A DNA stretch of 64,000 nucleotides from Gelidibacter sediminis (GTDB lineage: Bacteria > Bacteroidota > Bacteroidia > Flavobacteriales > Flavobacteriaceae), in contig NZ_SOBW01000009.1 of assembly GCF_004364975.1 (NCBI RefSeq), positions 1 through 64,000 of the forward strand, given 5' to 3'. Shown one piece after another: positions 10,501 through 20,668 of this stretch (position 1 is its first letter; every line of letters starts with the position of its first letter). The notes beneath the pieces were generated by a model. It did not search any database and was not told the origin of the DNA. It saw nothing but the letters and a program-made list of their open reading frames with translations. A program made the translations under genes and the position numbers.

Positions 10501-13500
10501 ATAACTTTACGGTGACACCTACAGGTTGTGGTGCGGCATCTGCAGCAGTGCAAACAGGAACAATTAGAATATTCAATGGAACGCCGAATACCCCAACAGG
10601 TCTAGATATTTTATCATCGTCATTTATAATATGCCCAACCAGTACAGAGACCTATGAAGTAAATCCAGATCCAAATGTGCAATCCTATAATTGGATTTTT
10701 CCAAGTGGTTTTACAATTACTAATGGTGCTGGTACAAATAAAGTAACTGTTAGTGTTGCTTCAAATGCATCGGCTGGTAATGTTTCAGTTACGGCTACTA
10801 ATTCATGTGGGACTAGCACAGCAACGTCCCAACCTATAAATATTGGACCTGTATCTGCAGATGCCGGTCCTGATCAATTTGTTTGCGAAGGATATACCAA
10901 TGTATCTATTCAATTAAAGGGTAAAGCTGGCAATGTTACCAAATATGGAGACAAGAAAACTGATGAATGGATCTGGAGTGATAACGGTGCTGGAGGGTCT
11001 TTCATTGGCACAGGGTCAGGTAATAAAGACTTTGAAAATGCAATATATAATATGCCCAATGGACATTCTGCTGGAGAAATCACGATATCACTAATAGTAT
11101 ATAAGCCTTCTGGAGTTTGTACATCTGGAGCTCGAGACGATATGAAAATTATTATACGAGCCCTACCAACCGCAACCGTTGCAAGTAACGGCCCTATATG
11201 CGAAGGTAATCCTGGTTCAGTAACATTTACGGGCACACCTAACACCACGATTACTTTTAGAGTAGGAACTGGCACCGACCAAACTATAAATTTAGGGGCC
11301 GGTACAAGTGGAACGGCCACTGTAACCTATACCACAGGAGCGCTTACGGCCAATACAGATGTGGTTATTCAAAGTGTTGCCTATACCAATAATGCGGCTT
11401 GTACAAATGCTTTTACGACTAAACCTCAAACCACTATAGTTGTTAATTCGTTAAACACCGTTACCCCAGGACCAGCTTTAACGGCGTGTCAGTCGGCAAC
11501 GCCTTCGCCTATCACCTTGAGTGGTGCTAGTATTGGTAATGGAGCACAGGGACAATGGACCATAGTATCGGGTGGTGGAAGTTTATCAAATACTGCTTTT
11601 ACAACTAATCCAGAGACGGTTACCTACACTCCGGCAGCAAATTATAATGGAAACGTTGAATTGAAACTTACTACCGACAAGCCTGGAGAATGTCCCGTTG
11701 TTAGCGCCTCAAGAATAATTACTATTGATGAAGCCCCTACTGTAGTAGCTGGCACGCAAGCGGCTATTTGTCAATCTGCTAATCCAACACCTATCACCTT
11801 AACAGGTGCCAGTGTTGGAGGTGGTAATGGAAATACCACAGCGGCATGGTCTATTACCCAAGGTGGCGGTAGTTTAAGTAGTATTGCCCAAACAAATAAT
11901 CCCTCATCTGTCACTTATACACCCGCAGCAAATTATTTTGGGCCAGTCAGTTTGACACTTACGTCTAACACCCCAGGATCATGTTCTGCAGTTACTGACC
12001 AAAGAAATTTTGTAATTGACCAGATGACCACTATATCAGCAGGTAATTATGGTCCTGTATGTCAATCTAACTCACCAACTCCAATTGTTTTATCAAATGC
12101 TACATTAGCAGGACCTGCAGGGGCAACTGCACAATGGTCTATTGTATCTGGTGGAGGTAGTTTAAGCAGTACTGCTCAAACGGCAACCCCTGAAACCATA
12201 ACCTATACTCCTGCAGCCAATTATAATGGAGAGGTTGTTTTAAAGCTTAAGTCGAACGCTATTGGTGCTTGTAGTGCCGCAGAGATAACTACAACAATTA
12301 CAGTAAATGAAGCCGCTAGTATCGATGCGGGACCTGCAACAATTACTATTTGTGCGGGAGATGTTGTTAATCTTTCAGGGTCTGTTGGTGGAAGTGCTAC
12401 GTCAGGCACGTGGACATCCAGTTCTAATCATAATGGATTTGGAAATATAACAGCAAATGCTACAACGTATACGCCTAGTGCGGCGGATATCGCTTCAGGA
12501 TCAGTATCTCTTACATTTACGTCTAATGATCCAGATGGAACTGGACCATGTGCAGCCGCTTCAGATACAATTGATGTCACAATTAATGAAGCCGTGAGTT
12601 TGGTAGTTACTGGAGATACTGAAATATGTTCTGATCAATTTTCTACACTTGTTGCAGATTTAAGTGGAGGAAGTGCCACCTCAGGAACTTGGACTTCCAG
12701 TTCAAATCATATCAGTGGTTTTGGTAATTCTTCTGCGACTTCTACAACGTACACTCCAAGTAATACAGACATTGCCAATGGTTCCGTAACCTTAACTTTT
12801 ACTACTAACGACCCTGATGCAAGTGGACCTTGTACTGCGGCATCTCAAGATATTACCATTTCTATTTCTAAAAAACCATTCATCAATACACAGCCAAGTA
12901 ATCTTGGAGTATGTGCTACACAACAGGCGTCATTTAGTGTTGCAGCATCTGGAGACAATCTTACCTACCAATGGTTTAAAGGGAATCCCGGAAGTGGCAC
13001 TGCGGTTGCTAATAGTGCACCTCAAGTAACAGGGGCGAATACTAACACGCTCACATTTAAAAACGCCAAAGTGAGCGATGCTGGCAACTACTATGTTGTA
13101 GTGAGTGGAGACGCTGTTTGTGACGAAGCACTATCAAATGTAGTAGCATTGTCAGTTAATCAGGATATTGAGATTACACAACAACCTGTTGGGGTTACAG
13201 ATTGTATAGGTAACACCGTAACGTTTACTGTTGCGGCTACAGGTACAATAGGGTCTTACCAATGGAAAAAAGGAGGCGTTGATTTTAATGGAGGAACAGA
13301 AACAAGTGTTACTAGTGGTACTACGACCACTTATACATTGGAACTCCAAAATATTTCGGATGCAGATAATGGCGATTATACGTTGCAATTATTAAGTACA
13401 GGTGGTACGTGTTCAGAAGCCAACACAAATAATGCAACCTTAACAGTTACACCAAAACCGACAGCTACTATAAGTTATGCAGGACCATTCTGTTCCAATG

Positions 13501-16500
13501 CAACCGTGCAACCTGTCCAATTGACTGGAACGCATGCCTATACAGGTGGTGAATATAGTTATAGTGGGGATACTGGTGCAACATTAAGTCTGAATGTTAG
13601 TACGGGCGAGATAGTTCCGAGTGCGAGTACACCAGGCACTTATACCGTTACATATACAATACCGGCATCTGGCGGATGTCCTTCTGATAATACCGTAACC
13701 ACAGATGTTACAATTACACCTTTGCCTGTGGCATCTATTGCCTATAGTGCTACCAACTATTGTGAATCTGATAGCAATACTTATGATGTTATTTTAAATG
13801 GATCCAACAATAGCGAAGGAACTTATTCAATTACCCCAGCTACTGGTCTTAGCATGACTGCTGCTGGTCAGATATCACCAAATGGGGCTACGATTGGAAC
13901 ATATAAAATTGAATATACAATCCTATCGGCCAATGGCTGTCCTGAGGTCGTGGCGGACGTAGACGTTGTGATTGACGAACAACCTGATGCTACATTTTCT
14001 TACGATTCTACCGAATATTGTAGTAATGCTTCAAATCCTATTCCAACAATTACACAAACAGGAGGTGTTTTTAGTGCTTCACCTGGCGGTTTAGTGGTAA
14101 ACAGTTCTACTGGTGAAATTGATTTGATTGCCAGTACAGCAGGTACTTATACAGTATTTTATACTTTTGATGCTGTAAGTGGTGGATGTGCTGAAGTTCA
14201 AGAATCGCAATCAATTACTATTACAACATTGCCTACACCTTCAATTAGTTATAGTGCAACCGCATATTGCGAATCTGATACTGCAACCTACACTGTTAAT
14301 TTGACAGGGTCTAATACTGCCGATGGCATTTACTCGGTTGAACCTAATACAGGATTAAATATTGATCTCTCCAATGGTAGTATTACACCAAATACAAGTA
14401 CTCCTGGAGATTATACAGTTTATTATACAATAGCTGCAGCTGAAGGTTGTGAGGAAGTCGTTGCGGAAACCACTGTTACAATAGACCCAAAGCCCGAGGC
14501 CACATTTAGCTATGATGCAACAGCGTATTGTAAGTCAGGAGCTAATCCTGTTCTTAGTTACTCAGGCGGAGGGATTGCTGGTAATTTCACCTATACCTCT
14601 ACACCTTCAGGTTTAAGCTTAGATTTGAATGCTACAACTGGTGCTATTAATTTAACCAATAGTGCACCTGGTAGCTATACCATTAGCAATACGATTGCTG
14701 GTGGGACAAGTGGTTGTGCAGATGTTGTAGAGAGTTTTACCATTTATATAGAAGAGTCTATCACAGGAGGAATTGAATTATTAGGGAATGCTGACGATGA
14801 TGATGCAGATGGCAGTAATACCGATGACACAGATAGTGATACCAATCAAATTGTAGCTTGCCACCAAGGCAATGGTACCCTTTATTTACCTAGTACATTT
14901 AACCCTGCACATGTAGTAGAATGGGAATCGTCCACAGATAATGGCGTAACATGGAATTCTCTTGGTAATGCTAATTCTCTTACCTATACCTTCACAGGTT
15001 TATATGGCTTAACCGCCTATAGAGTAAAATTAGATGGCGACACGGCATCAGATGCTTGTGGTCCAGTTTATTCAGCTTACGCCTTTGTAAGCGTGATTCC
15101 TTTTGACTTGAAACCACAACCGGTAGCTGTTTCTGCCAGTGAGTTTTGTCTTGGAGGCACCTCTGAATTTTCATCAACCATCGATTTTGGAGGAGATACC
15201 CTAAATTCTGGTGGTGGATTTGAATCAGGTCAACTTAATCCGAATGATCCTGACAGCTGGTTAATTGATGGCAGAGTAAAGGGTTGGACAGCATCTGGAG
15301 ATAATACAAAACCAAATCAATGGTCCGGAACCAATGAAAAAGTGTTTAATGGAACAACATACAAGTCCGGAGATAAAAAATTCGGAATTACATTTGGAAC
15401 GGCTATTAGTAATCAAACTAATGATCCAATCTACAATTGGGACAATCCGTACGATAACAGTCCAAATAATGTAATAGCGACATCAATTGAAACGCCACGA
15501 TTTAGTTTGTTAGGAGTGCAAAATCCTACATTCGAATTTGATGAAGCATATCAACTTTTCAATGGGGCTGGTGCAATTATCGAAATTTCTCTAAATGGAG
15601 GACAAGACTATGTCAGAATTCCTGACAATCTAATAGATGGAGATGATCGCGCGTCCTCTGTATTATTAAGTAGTTCCACTGGTATTCAGTCAGGAAACTA
15701 TGGGAATTTTGGTAATGGTACCAATCATACCATTATCGATTTAAATCCATATTTTGGAAATACTGATATTAGAATACGATTTACTATGGTAAGGGAAGTT
15801 TCAAGTATATGGGCAATTGACAACTTTACTTTGCCAAACAACAATGGAGAGGGAGAAGTGCAATGGACAGACCAATTTGGCAACACTATTGAACCTATTA
15901 CTGGCACAACAGATATTTTGGTTACCCCAACAACTCCAGGTCACCAAACCTATACGGTAACGTCTTATATTAATGGGTGTAGAAGTGTAGCGCCTGCAGG
16001 TTCTGTAAATGTTCAATTAGAAGTGCATTATGCTAATGCCGGATATGATGCAATAATAGATGATTCTGAGTGTGGCAGTTCCATGAAACTTCATGCATAT
16101 GATAACAGTAAAACGCCTCTTCAAAACTATATTGATCTCAATAATGCAGGTTTGTGGGATAATTCAAATCCGTTATTTCCTATTATTGATGATAATAATG
16201 ACGGAATCTGGGATACTGCAACTCAAACCGACATTGATTTACATGATCCGGCTAACAATATTTATACCTATACCAACTTAACATCAGCTAATTTCTTACC
16301 TGCTGGGAATTATCGAGATTATGGTACAACAACTACAACTGCTCAGTTCTGGTCAATTGCATCAGGTCCAGTAGGATTTGATGTTACATTGGCCAATCAA
16401 AACTTGAGTGATTATTTCTCTGACGTAAATGATCCACAATCGGAATTTTTTGGCCCAGGAGGCGATTATGAACTCACATGGACTGTTACAGGAAGTAATG

Positions 16501-19232
16501 AAGTTACATGCTCTGCACCGGTCTTTGTAACATTAAGTAGTTGCACTACTTTAGATTTTGATGGTATAAATGATAATGTGACCTTCCGTAATGATTTTAA
16601 CTTAAGTACTGGTCCTTTTAGCATTGAAGTTTGGGTAAAACCAGATCCTACCACAGAAGCAGGAGGACCAAACGATACTAACCAAACCATACTTTCTAAG
16701 AGAGATGCTAATAACCTTAACTCAGGATATGACTTAAGTCTTAGAAATAATAAGGTTTATTTTAATTGGAATGGCGGTAATTCATTCACCCACTCCAATA
16801 ATATCAGCACAAGCAGATGGTATCATGTGGCAGTCACCTATGACGGATCTACAAACTATGCAATGTACATTGATGGCATTTTATTGGGCTCAGCAACTGG
16901 TGCTGCCCCAATCAACAATAACTTTGAATGCATCATGGGTGCGATGGATCGTTCAGCTGCTGGTGGTAATGTGAGTCCAATAAATTATTTTTCTGGTTCG
17001 ATGGACGAGCTTCGCATTTGGAAGGTAGCGTTGTCAGAAAACCAAATTCGTCAGATGATGAATCAAGAAATTAAATCGAGCACTCTAGTGGCCAATAATG
17101 TGGAAGGTTCTACGGTTCCATTAGATATTCCAGGACTTACTTGGGCGAATTTGGAAGGTTATTTTAGAATGAATCAAGCCACTGATATTGTTGATGGTTA
17201 CATTATTGCAAACGCAGGTACCCGAAACGGTCAAATGCGTAATATTGAAACATGGCAATTAGAGAGTGCCCCACTACCATACACCTCAAAACAAGCTGGA
17301 AAATGGGATGTGAAGAATACTTGGACTCATCCTGATGTTTGGAATGTGCCAAATAGTAATGGTATTGATGGTACTCCAATTGATTGGAATATTGTAAGAA
17401 CCAATCATAATATTACTTCCGATGCTAAAGACTTGATTTTATTAGGTCTTCTGGTAGATGCCAATGAGCTCAGCATTAGTGGTCCTGGAGCTCAAGACGA
17501 ATTAAATGATGGAACTGGTTTGTGGATTACGCACTATTTAAAAATAGACGGTAAAATTGACTTGGTAGGCGAGTCTCAATTGGTGCAGAAACGCTTAACA
17601 ACATCACAAATGAGTGAGAGTTACTTTGATCCTACTAGTACAGGAGATCTTGAAAGAGACCAACAAGGTACCGGCAATCCGTTCAACTATAATTATTGGG
17701 GTTCTCCAGTGTCATCAACAAATGCCACGGTAGAAATGGGTACAAATGTTAACACTAATACCTATACTATAGGTGGTGTGTTAAGAGATGGTACTACGGT
17801 TATGGATAATCCAAAAACAGATGCCACGATCTCCTGGATAACTGAGCGTACGGCCATTTATACTAGTGGAAGTCCAATACAGCTTAGTACTCGTTGGCTG
17901 TATACGTACACTAACAATCCATCAAACACCTATTTAGATTGGGAACGAATCAGTAACAATACCCCTATAGATATTGGCTTAGGTTATATCATGAAAGGCA
18001 GTGGTGTTGATACAAAACCATTTACTAGTGCATCTCAGAACTATGTTTTTGTAGGGAAACCTAACAATGGTACAATCATAAATCCTATTGCTGGAGGACA
18101 CGATGTTCTGTTAGGCAATCCTTACCCTTCAGCATTTGATGCCAATCAATTTATTATGGATAATGGTGCAAGTTTGAAAGATGGTTCATTGTCGTTCTGG
18201 GAACATAATGTTAATAATGATACTCATGTTTTGAGGGATTATATTGGAGGTAATGCGATGTATTCAATAACTGGTGGAACTGCTGCAGTGACACCACCAC
18301 CATCGGAAGACGGGTATGGTCAAAATACAATTACAAATGGTACAAGAATTCCTGAGCGATATATTCCAGTGGGACAAGGCTTTTTTGTGACGGCAGATAC
18401 AATTGGAGGCAGCTTGATTTTTAAGAATGATTATCGTATTTTCAGAAGAGAGCGGGTTACTGGTAGTTCGAACGATGGATCATTGTTCTTCAGGCCTTCA
18501 AATGCTATGGTCAACGAAAATCGTGATGCAAACCAATCCATAATAAAACGAATACGTTTTGATTTTAAAACCCCAGAAGGCGCTATTCGTCCTTTATTAA
18601 TAGGATTTACATCAGATAATGCTGCTACAGACGGCGTAGATTATGGCTACGATGCGCTTAATAAGGATGATTTCCCAAGCGATTTATCTTGGATGGTAAA
18701 TGATACGAGATATGTTATACAAGGTGTTGGAGCTTTTGATGATTCCAAAAAATATCCTTTTGCAATGAAAGTGGGATTAAAAGGTGAGGTTGAGATTAAA
18801 TTAACTGCGTTAGAAAACTTTACAGAAGCTATTGATGTGTTTATATTTGATTCTGAATTAGGAACCTATCACAAAATCAATGATACTAGTTTTGTACTAT
18901 CATTAGATGCTGGTACGTATGATAATCGTTTTTATTTGGTATTTCAGGAGGACAGTACGTTGTCTATAATTGATGAACAGTTTAAAAATGTGGTGGTTAA
19001 ATTTCTGCAGAATTCTGATGAAATATTTATACAAACACCAAATGACATGACTGTCAAACAAGTGTATTTAGTCAATATTATAGGGCAAACTGTTCAGGCT
19101 TGGAATGCAACCAATACAAACATGTCCAATGAAATGAGAATACCGGTGAAGAATTTACCTGATGGCAGTTACGTCATAAAAATGCAAACAGATGCTGGAA
19201 CGTACAATAAGAAAATCGTTCTTAAATATTAA
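7536..19232 (+). CDS. Giant multidomain surface protein (3898 aa), LamG-like domain and T9SS signal
   Basis: The ATG start opens a clear signal peptide (MKNYYSYTLKLVLLLLVTHL, then SFATTS). In order: HYR-like domains (about 95-330), a PKD/Ig-like region (about 340-500), six or so short repeats with CxxxxxxDLN and TTYYVRS motifs (about 500-910), PKD-like repeats with GGGSLS and YTPAANYNG motifs (about 1300-1590), two SATSGTWTSSSNH repeats, Ig-like domains, and repeats beginning TxSYxxxxYC (about 1970-2400). The C-terminal part is homologous to the preceding gene: an ESGQLNPNDPDSWLIDG module (about 2555), a LamG-like domain (about 3005-3175; FSIEVWVKP, RWYHVAVTY) and a type A sorting domain in the last 70 residues (LPDGSYVIKMQ, KKIVLKY). 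It is probably exported by T9SS and cell-surface anchored, as an adhesin or matrix protein. No catalytic domain was recognised. Confidence 0.92.
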   Translation: MKNYYSYTLKLVLLLLVTHLSFATTSKYDLKASLDFVENTNNLNFSYKGSFEALNLSKFVASSPKLLKTGRVLGTETRLFSKTQQLNDIIFSRRVPNAVCKDFTLELNGSGQATLTPADIDDGSTGNTDFTLSISQTNFTCADIGVKTITLTVTDSDGQSSCSAQVTIVDNIDPVEPTLDPVTVDCKGTLTAPTTTDACGGTITGTTTDTLNFEEGESTTITWTFDDGNGNSITAPQIYNYNDTTAPIVEIQNITVQLDENGIATIAEDAVNNGSSDICGVVTFDTDITTFDCSNVGENTVVLTVNDSNGQTANANAIVTVQPYTTNATITYTKSPDVTTICEVDTIVFTAKPEGVGSDPVSYDWYVDGVLKGSGVNFSYNEWTAPNDNVKVVMTVGTGTCAPTKEYSSDIAINQVQPVDFNIIVPSNICEGNTVTFAVGNAQNFVSPTYKWTLNGTQLSTNATLETDALSVTGSNIVQLEVTSNPTCGGPIIESKSVDVSSVNPKPTLTVSTGEICANQSTINLNALVTSDTGATVTFHNSQANANTGASPLTNPVVGPATDKTYYVRSKFSTGCFVTSPLTIVVHSLPTITVGAAPTICNGDTVDLSTVFSGSNLTYHSTQAKADAADSDLTKDVSPTATTTYYVRSENSTTGCFNTSSITVTVNPLPSLSVEPGSVCDDGSSIDLESLVTTNGATTYYNSENDALTASSALSTSTVSPTIATSYWVRTELNTGCFTIGEIEITINALPELEVTTGSVCADGQTSVDLNSLVIHTNGDSVTFHASQANADSGSNAINATVSPTTETTYVVRSAFANGCYTTKSITISINPLPTFDVTPAEICNGASIDLNTTVSNNSSGNSLTFHTTQAFANNGTNSINSTVNPTATKTYYIRSTSGVGCYTVKPVEITVSNTVGIALASGNINPSVCAGSPIAPIEFQITNGGSGAGATVTTAPGAGIALSGSYNASTKIYTVTGTTTTAAAVGTYNFTVTPTGCGAASAAVQTGTIRIFNGTPNTPTGLDILSSSFIICPTSTETYEVNPDPNVQSYNWIFPSGFTITNGAGTNKVTVSVASNASAGNVSVTATNSCGTSTATSQPINIGPVSADAGPDQFVCEGYTNVSIQLKGKAGNVTKYGDKKTDEWIWSDNGAGGSFIGTGSGNKDFENAIYNMPNGHSAGEITISLIVYKPSGVCTSGARDDMKIIIRALPTATVASNGPICEGNPGSVTFTGTPNTTITFRVGTGTDQTINLGAGTSGTATVTYTTGALTANTDVVIQSVAYTNNAACTNAFTTKPQTTIVVNSLNTVTPGPALTACQSATPSPITLSGASIGNGAQGQWTIVSGGGSLSNTAFTTNPETVTYTPAANYNGNVELKLTTDKPGECPVVSASRIITIDEAPTVVAGTQAAICQSANPTPITLTGASVGGGNGNTTAAWSITQGGGSLSSIAQTNNPSSVTYTPAANYFGPVSLTLTSNTPGSCSAVTDQRNFVIDQMTTISAGNYGPVCQSNSPTPIVLSNATLAGPAGATAQWSIVSGGGSLSSTAQTATPETITYTPAANYNGEVVLKLKSNAIGACSAAEITTTITVNEAASIDAGPATITICAGDVVNLSGSVGGSATSGTWTSSSNHNGFGNITANATTYTPSAADIASGSVSLTFTSNDPDGTGPCAAASDTIDVTINEAVSLVVTGDTEICSDQFSTLVADLSGGSATSGTWTSSSNHISGFGNSSATSTTYTPSNTDIANGSVTLTFTTNDPDASGPCTAASQDITISISKKPFINTQPSNLGVCATQQASFSVAASGDNLTYQWFKGNPGSGTAVANSAPQVTGANTNTLTFKNAKVSDAGNYYVVVSGDAVCDEALSNVVALSVNQDIEITQQPVGVTDCIGNTVTFTVAATGTIGSYQWKKGGVDFNGGTETSVTSGTTTTYTLELQNISDADNGDYTLQLLSTGGTCSEANTNNATLTVTPKPTATISYAGPFCSNATVQPVQLTGTHAYTGGEYSYSGDTGATLSLNVSTGEIVPSASTPGTYTVTYTIPASGGCPSDNTVTTDVTITPLPVASIAYSATNYCESDSNTYDVILNGSNNSEGTYSITPATGLSMTAAGQISPNGATIGTYKIEYTILSANGCPEVVADVDVVIDEQPDATFSYDSTEYCSNASNPIPTITQTGGVFSASPGGLVVNSSTGEIDLIASTAGTYTVFYTFDAVSGGCAEVQESQSITITTLPTPSISYSATAYCESDTATYTVNLTGSNTADGIYSVEPNTGLNIDLSNGSITPNTSTPGDYTVYYTIAAAEGCEEVVAETTVTIDPKPEATFSYDATAYCKSGANPVLSYSGGGIAGNFTYTSTPSGLSLDLNATTGAINLTNSAPGSYTISNTIAGGTSGCADVVESFTIYIEESITGGIELLGNADDDDADGSNTDDTDSDTNQIVACHQGNGTLYLPSTFNPAHVVEWESSTDNGVTWNSLGNANSLTYTFTGLYGLTAYRVKLDGDTASDACGPVYSAYAFVSVIPFDLKPQPVAVSASEFCLGGTSEFSSTIDFGGDTLNSGGGFESGQLNPNDPDSWLIDGRVKGWTASGDNTKPNQWSGTNEKVFNGTTYKSGDKKFGITFGTAISNQTNDPIYNWDNPYDNSPNNVIATSIETPRFSLLGVQNPTFEFDEAYQLFNGAGAIIEISLNGGQDYVRIPDNLIDGDDRASSVLLSSSTGIQSGNYGNFGNGTNHTIIDLNPYFGNTDIRIRFTMVREVSSIWAIDNFTLPNNNGEGEVQWTDQFGNTIEPITGTTDILVTPTTPGHQTYTVTSYINGCRSVAPAGSVNVQLEVHYANAGYDAIIDDSECGSSMKLHAYDNSKTPLQNYIDLNNAGLWDNSNPLFPIIDDNNDGIWDTATQTDIDLHDPANNIYTYTNLTSANFLPAGNYRDYGTTTTTAQFWSIASGPVGFDVTLANQNLSDYFSDVNDPQSEFFGPGGDYELTWTVTGSNEVTCSAPVFVTLSSCTTLDFDGINDNVTFRNDFNLSTGPFSIEVWVKPDPTTEAGGPNDTNQTILSKRDANNLNSGYDLSLRNNKVYFNWNGGNSFTHSNNISTSRWYHVAVTYDGSTNYAMYIDGILLGSATGAAPINNNFECIMGAMDRSAAGGNVSPINYFSGSMDELRIWKVALSENQIRQMMNQEIKSSTLVANNVEGSTVPLDIPGLTWANLEGYFRMNQATDIVDGYIIANAGTRNGQMRNIETWQLESAPLPYTSKQAGKWDVKNTWTHPDVWNVPNSNGIDGTPIDWNIVRTNHNITSDAKDLILLGLLVDANELSISGPGAQDELNDGTGLWITHYLKIDGKIDLVGESQLVQKRLTTSQMSESYFDPTSTGDLERDQQGTGNPFNYNYWGSPVSSTNATVEMGTNVNTNTYTIGGVLRDGTTVMDNPKTDATISWITERTAIYTSGSPIQLSTRWLYTYTNNPSNTYLDWERISNNTPIDIGLGYIMKGSGVDTKPFTSASQNYVFVGKPNNGTIINPIAGGHDVLLGNPYPSAFDANQFIMDNGASLKDGSLSFWEHNVNNDTHVLRDYIGGNAMYSITGGTAAVTPPPSEDGYGQNTITNGTRIPERYIPVGQGFFVTADTIGGSLIFKNDYRIFRRERVTGSSNDGSLFFRPSNAMVNENRDANQSIIKRIRFDFKTPEGAIRPLLIGFTSDNAATDGVDYGYDALNKDDFPSDLSWMVNDTRYVIQGVGAFDDSKKYPFAMKVGLKGEVEIKLTALENFTEAIDVFIFDSELGTYHKINDTSFVLSLDAGTYDNRFYLVFQEDSTLSIIDEQFKNVVVKFLQNSDEIFIQTPNDMTVKQVYLVNIIGQTVQAWNATNTNMSNEMRIPVKNLPDGSYVIKMQTDAGTYNKKIVLKY

Positions 19233-19272
19233 GTCCATAAGCCTTAAGGGCATGGTTATTTAAATCTAATTT

Positions 19273-19309
19273 AAAACCGTTTCTATCCCTATGATGGAAA
19301 CGGTTTTTT
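19273..19309 (+). terminator. Rho-independent terminator after the second giant gene
   Basis: The stem AAAACCGTTTC (19273-19283) pairs with GAAACGGTTTT (19297-19307) and runs into T residues. The stem matches that at 7027-7057, consistent with duplication of the gene together with its terminator. Confidence 0.85.
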
Positions 19310-19404
19310 AATATCTGATGAGGTGCATATGAACCGAAATATGGACCATGAATATTACTAATTAAATGGGTTAACATGTAAACCGAGGCGTCATGATATT
19401 ATAT

Positions 19405-19436
19405 AAAAAAACCGCTCCAATTTGTTGGAGCGGTTT
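19405..19436 (-). terminator. Terminator for the ppiase-gldI-nrnA cluster
   Basis: AAACCGCTCCAA (19409-19420), loop TTTG, TTGGAGCGGTTT (19425-19436): a perfect 12-bp stem. Read on the minus strand it is followed by a T-run, and it lies about 70 bases beyond the minus-strand stop at 19505. It may also stop plus-strand read-through. Confidence 0.85.
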
Positions 19437-19504
19437 CATTTATATACTTGGGTTATTCTAAAATGTATATATTTTAAAATAGTGTACTCCTAGAGCAATC
19501 TTAT

Positions 19505-20665
19505 TTATTTTTCAATTCCTACCATTTCAATGATAAAGACCAAGTCGGTTCCTGGTGGAATAACTCGGTTGCCACGCTCTCCATAAGCTAAATGGGAAGG
19601 TAGAAAGAAATAAGACTTGTCGCCCACACGCATTTGAGACGCTGCTTCTCTAAAGCCTGCAATCATTGGGGCGTCAGGACCAATTTTAGTTGGCATCGGG
19701 TTATACATCCCAGCTTCATCTTTTTGTTCATTAAACATCCCGTAGGTTTCTTCAACACTTTTTACGTTACTGTCAAACAATCGGCCGTCCGTAAAGTAGC
19801 CTTCATAATACAACTGCGCAGTATCGCCTGCTTTTGGTTTCTCGCCTGTACCTTTTGTAATGTTGTACATTTTTAACCCAGAAGCAAGGGTTTTTGATTT
19901 GCCTTCATAAGTATCTAACGCCGGTTTCATGTCTGCCGCCGCCGCCGCGCTTTTTTCTTCTCTTTCTTTTTGTGCTGCTTCAGCCTTAGCTTGACGTTCT
20001 TTCTCTTCTTGTTCAGCTTTAGCAAAATGATCTTTGAAAACTACTGGTGCATCAAATTTTTTCGCATCCTTTCCTTTACGGATAATATTAACTTCTTCCA
20101 TAATAACAGGATCTACTGGCTTATCACCAGGGCCTGTTTCAACACCTGCCAATGTATGTAGGACATCTTCTCCCATGACTAAATAACCAAAAACATTGTA
20201 CCCACCATCTAAGTTTGGTGTAGGGCCTTCAGTAATGAAAAATTGGCTGCCATTAGTATTTGGTCCAGAATTGGCCATAGATAATGTCCCAACTTTGTCA
20301 TGTTTAAGATCTTCAGAAATTTCATTGTTAAATTTATATCCTGGACTACCGCTACCTAGGCCTGTAGGGTCTCCACCTTGAATCATGAATTCGTCTATAA
20401 TTCTATGGAATGTCAAACCGTTGTAATATTTTTTACCAATGTAAGCACTGTCCACAAGTGTGTTGGTGCCTTCAGCCAAAGAGATGAAGTTGGCAACCGT
20501 AACGGGCGCTTTTTGGTATTCCAAACGGAGTACCATTGTTCCTTTATTGGTAATAATTTCAGTGTACAATCCATCTTCTAAATCTGGATACTTGTCTTTA
20601 CATGCTGATGCCGTAACAAGGAGCATTAGTGCTAACAGGCCAAAAGCCTTTCTAATCAATTGCAT
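19505..20665 (-). CDS. Cyclophilin-FKBP fusion peptidyl-prolyl isomerase lipoprotein
   Basis: This is a periplasmic or outer-membrane lipoprotein of 386 residues with a lipobox ending at Cys22 (TASAC). Residues about 32-200 form a cyclophilin domain (GLTFHRIIDEFMIQGGD, NGSQFFIT). A charged, alanine-rich, probably coiled-coil linker (about 215-250) joins it to a C-terminal FKBP domain (about 255-386; GLKMYNITKGTGEKP, AGFREAASQMRVGDK, FFLPSHLAYGERG). Both PPIase families catalyse prolyl cis-trans isomerisation, so this protein carries two different isomerase folds. The start is 3 bases after the gldI stop, so the genes are almost certainly co-transcribed. It probably helps fold exported proteins together with GldI. 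Confidence 0.93.
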   Translation of the reverse strand: MQLIRKAFGLLALMLLVTASACKDKYPDLEDGLYTEIITNKGTMVLRLEYQKAPVTVANFISLAEGTNTLVDSAYIGKKYYNGLTFHRIIDEFMIQGGDPTGLGSGSPGYKFNNEISEDLKHDKVGTLSMANSGPNTNGSQFFITEGPTPNLDGGYNVFGYLVMGEDVLHTLAGVETGPGDKPVDPVIMEEVNIIRKGKDAKKFDAPVVFKDHFAKAEQEEKERQAKAEAAQKEREEKSAAAAADMKPALDTYEGKSKTLASGLKMYNITKGTGEKPKAGDTAQLYYEGYFTDGRLFDSNVKSVEETYGMFNEQKDEAGMYNPMPTKIGPDAPMIAGFREAASQMRVGDKSYFFLPSHLAYGERGNRVIPPGTDLVFIIEMVGIEK

Positions 20666-20668
20666 AGT

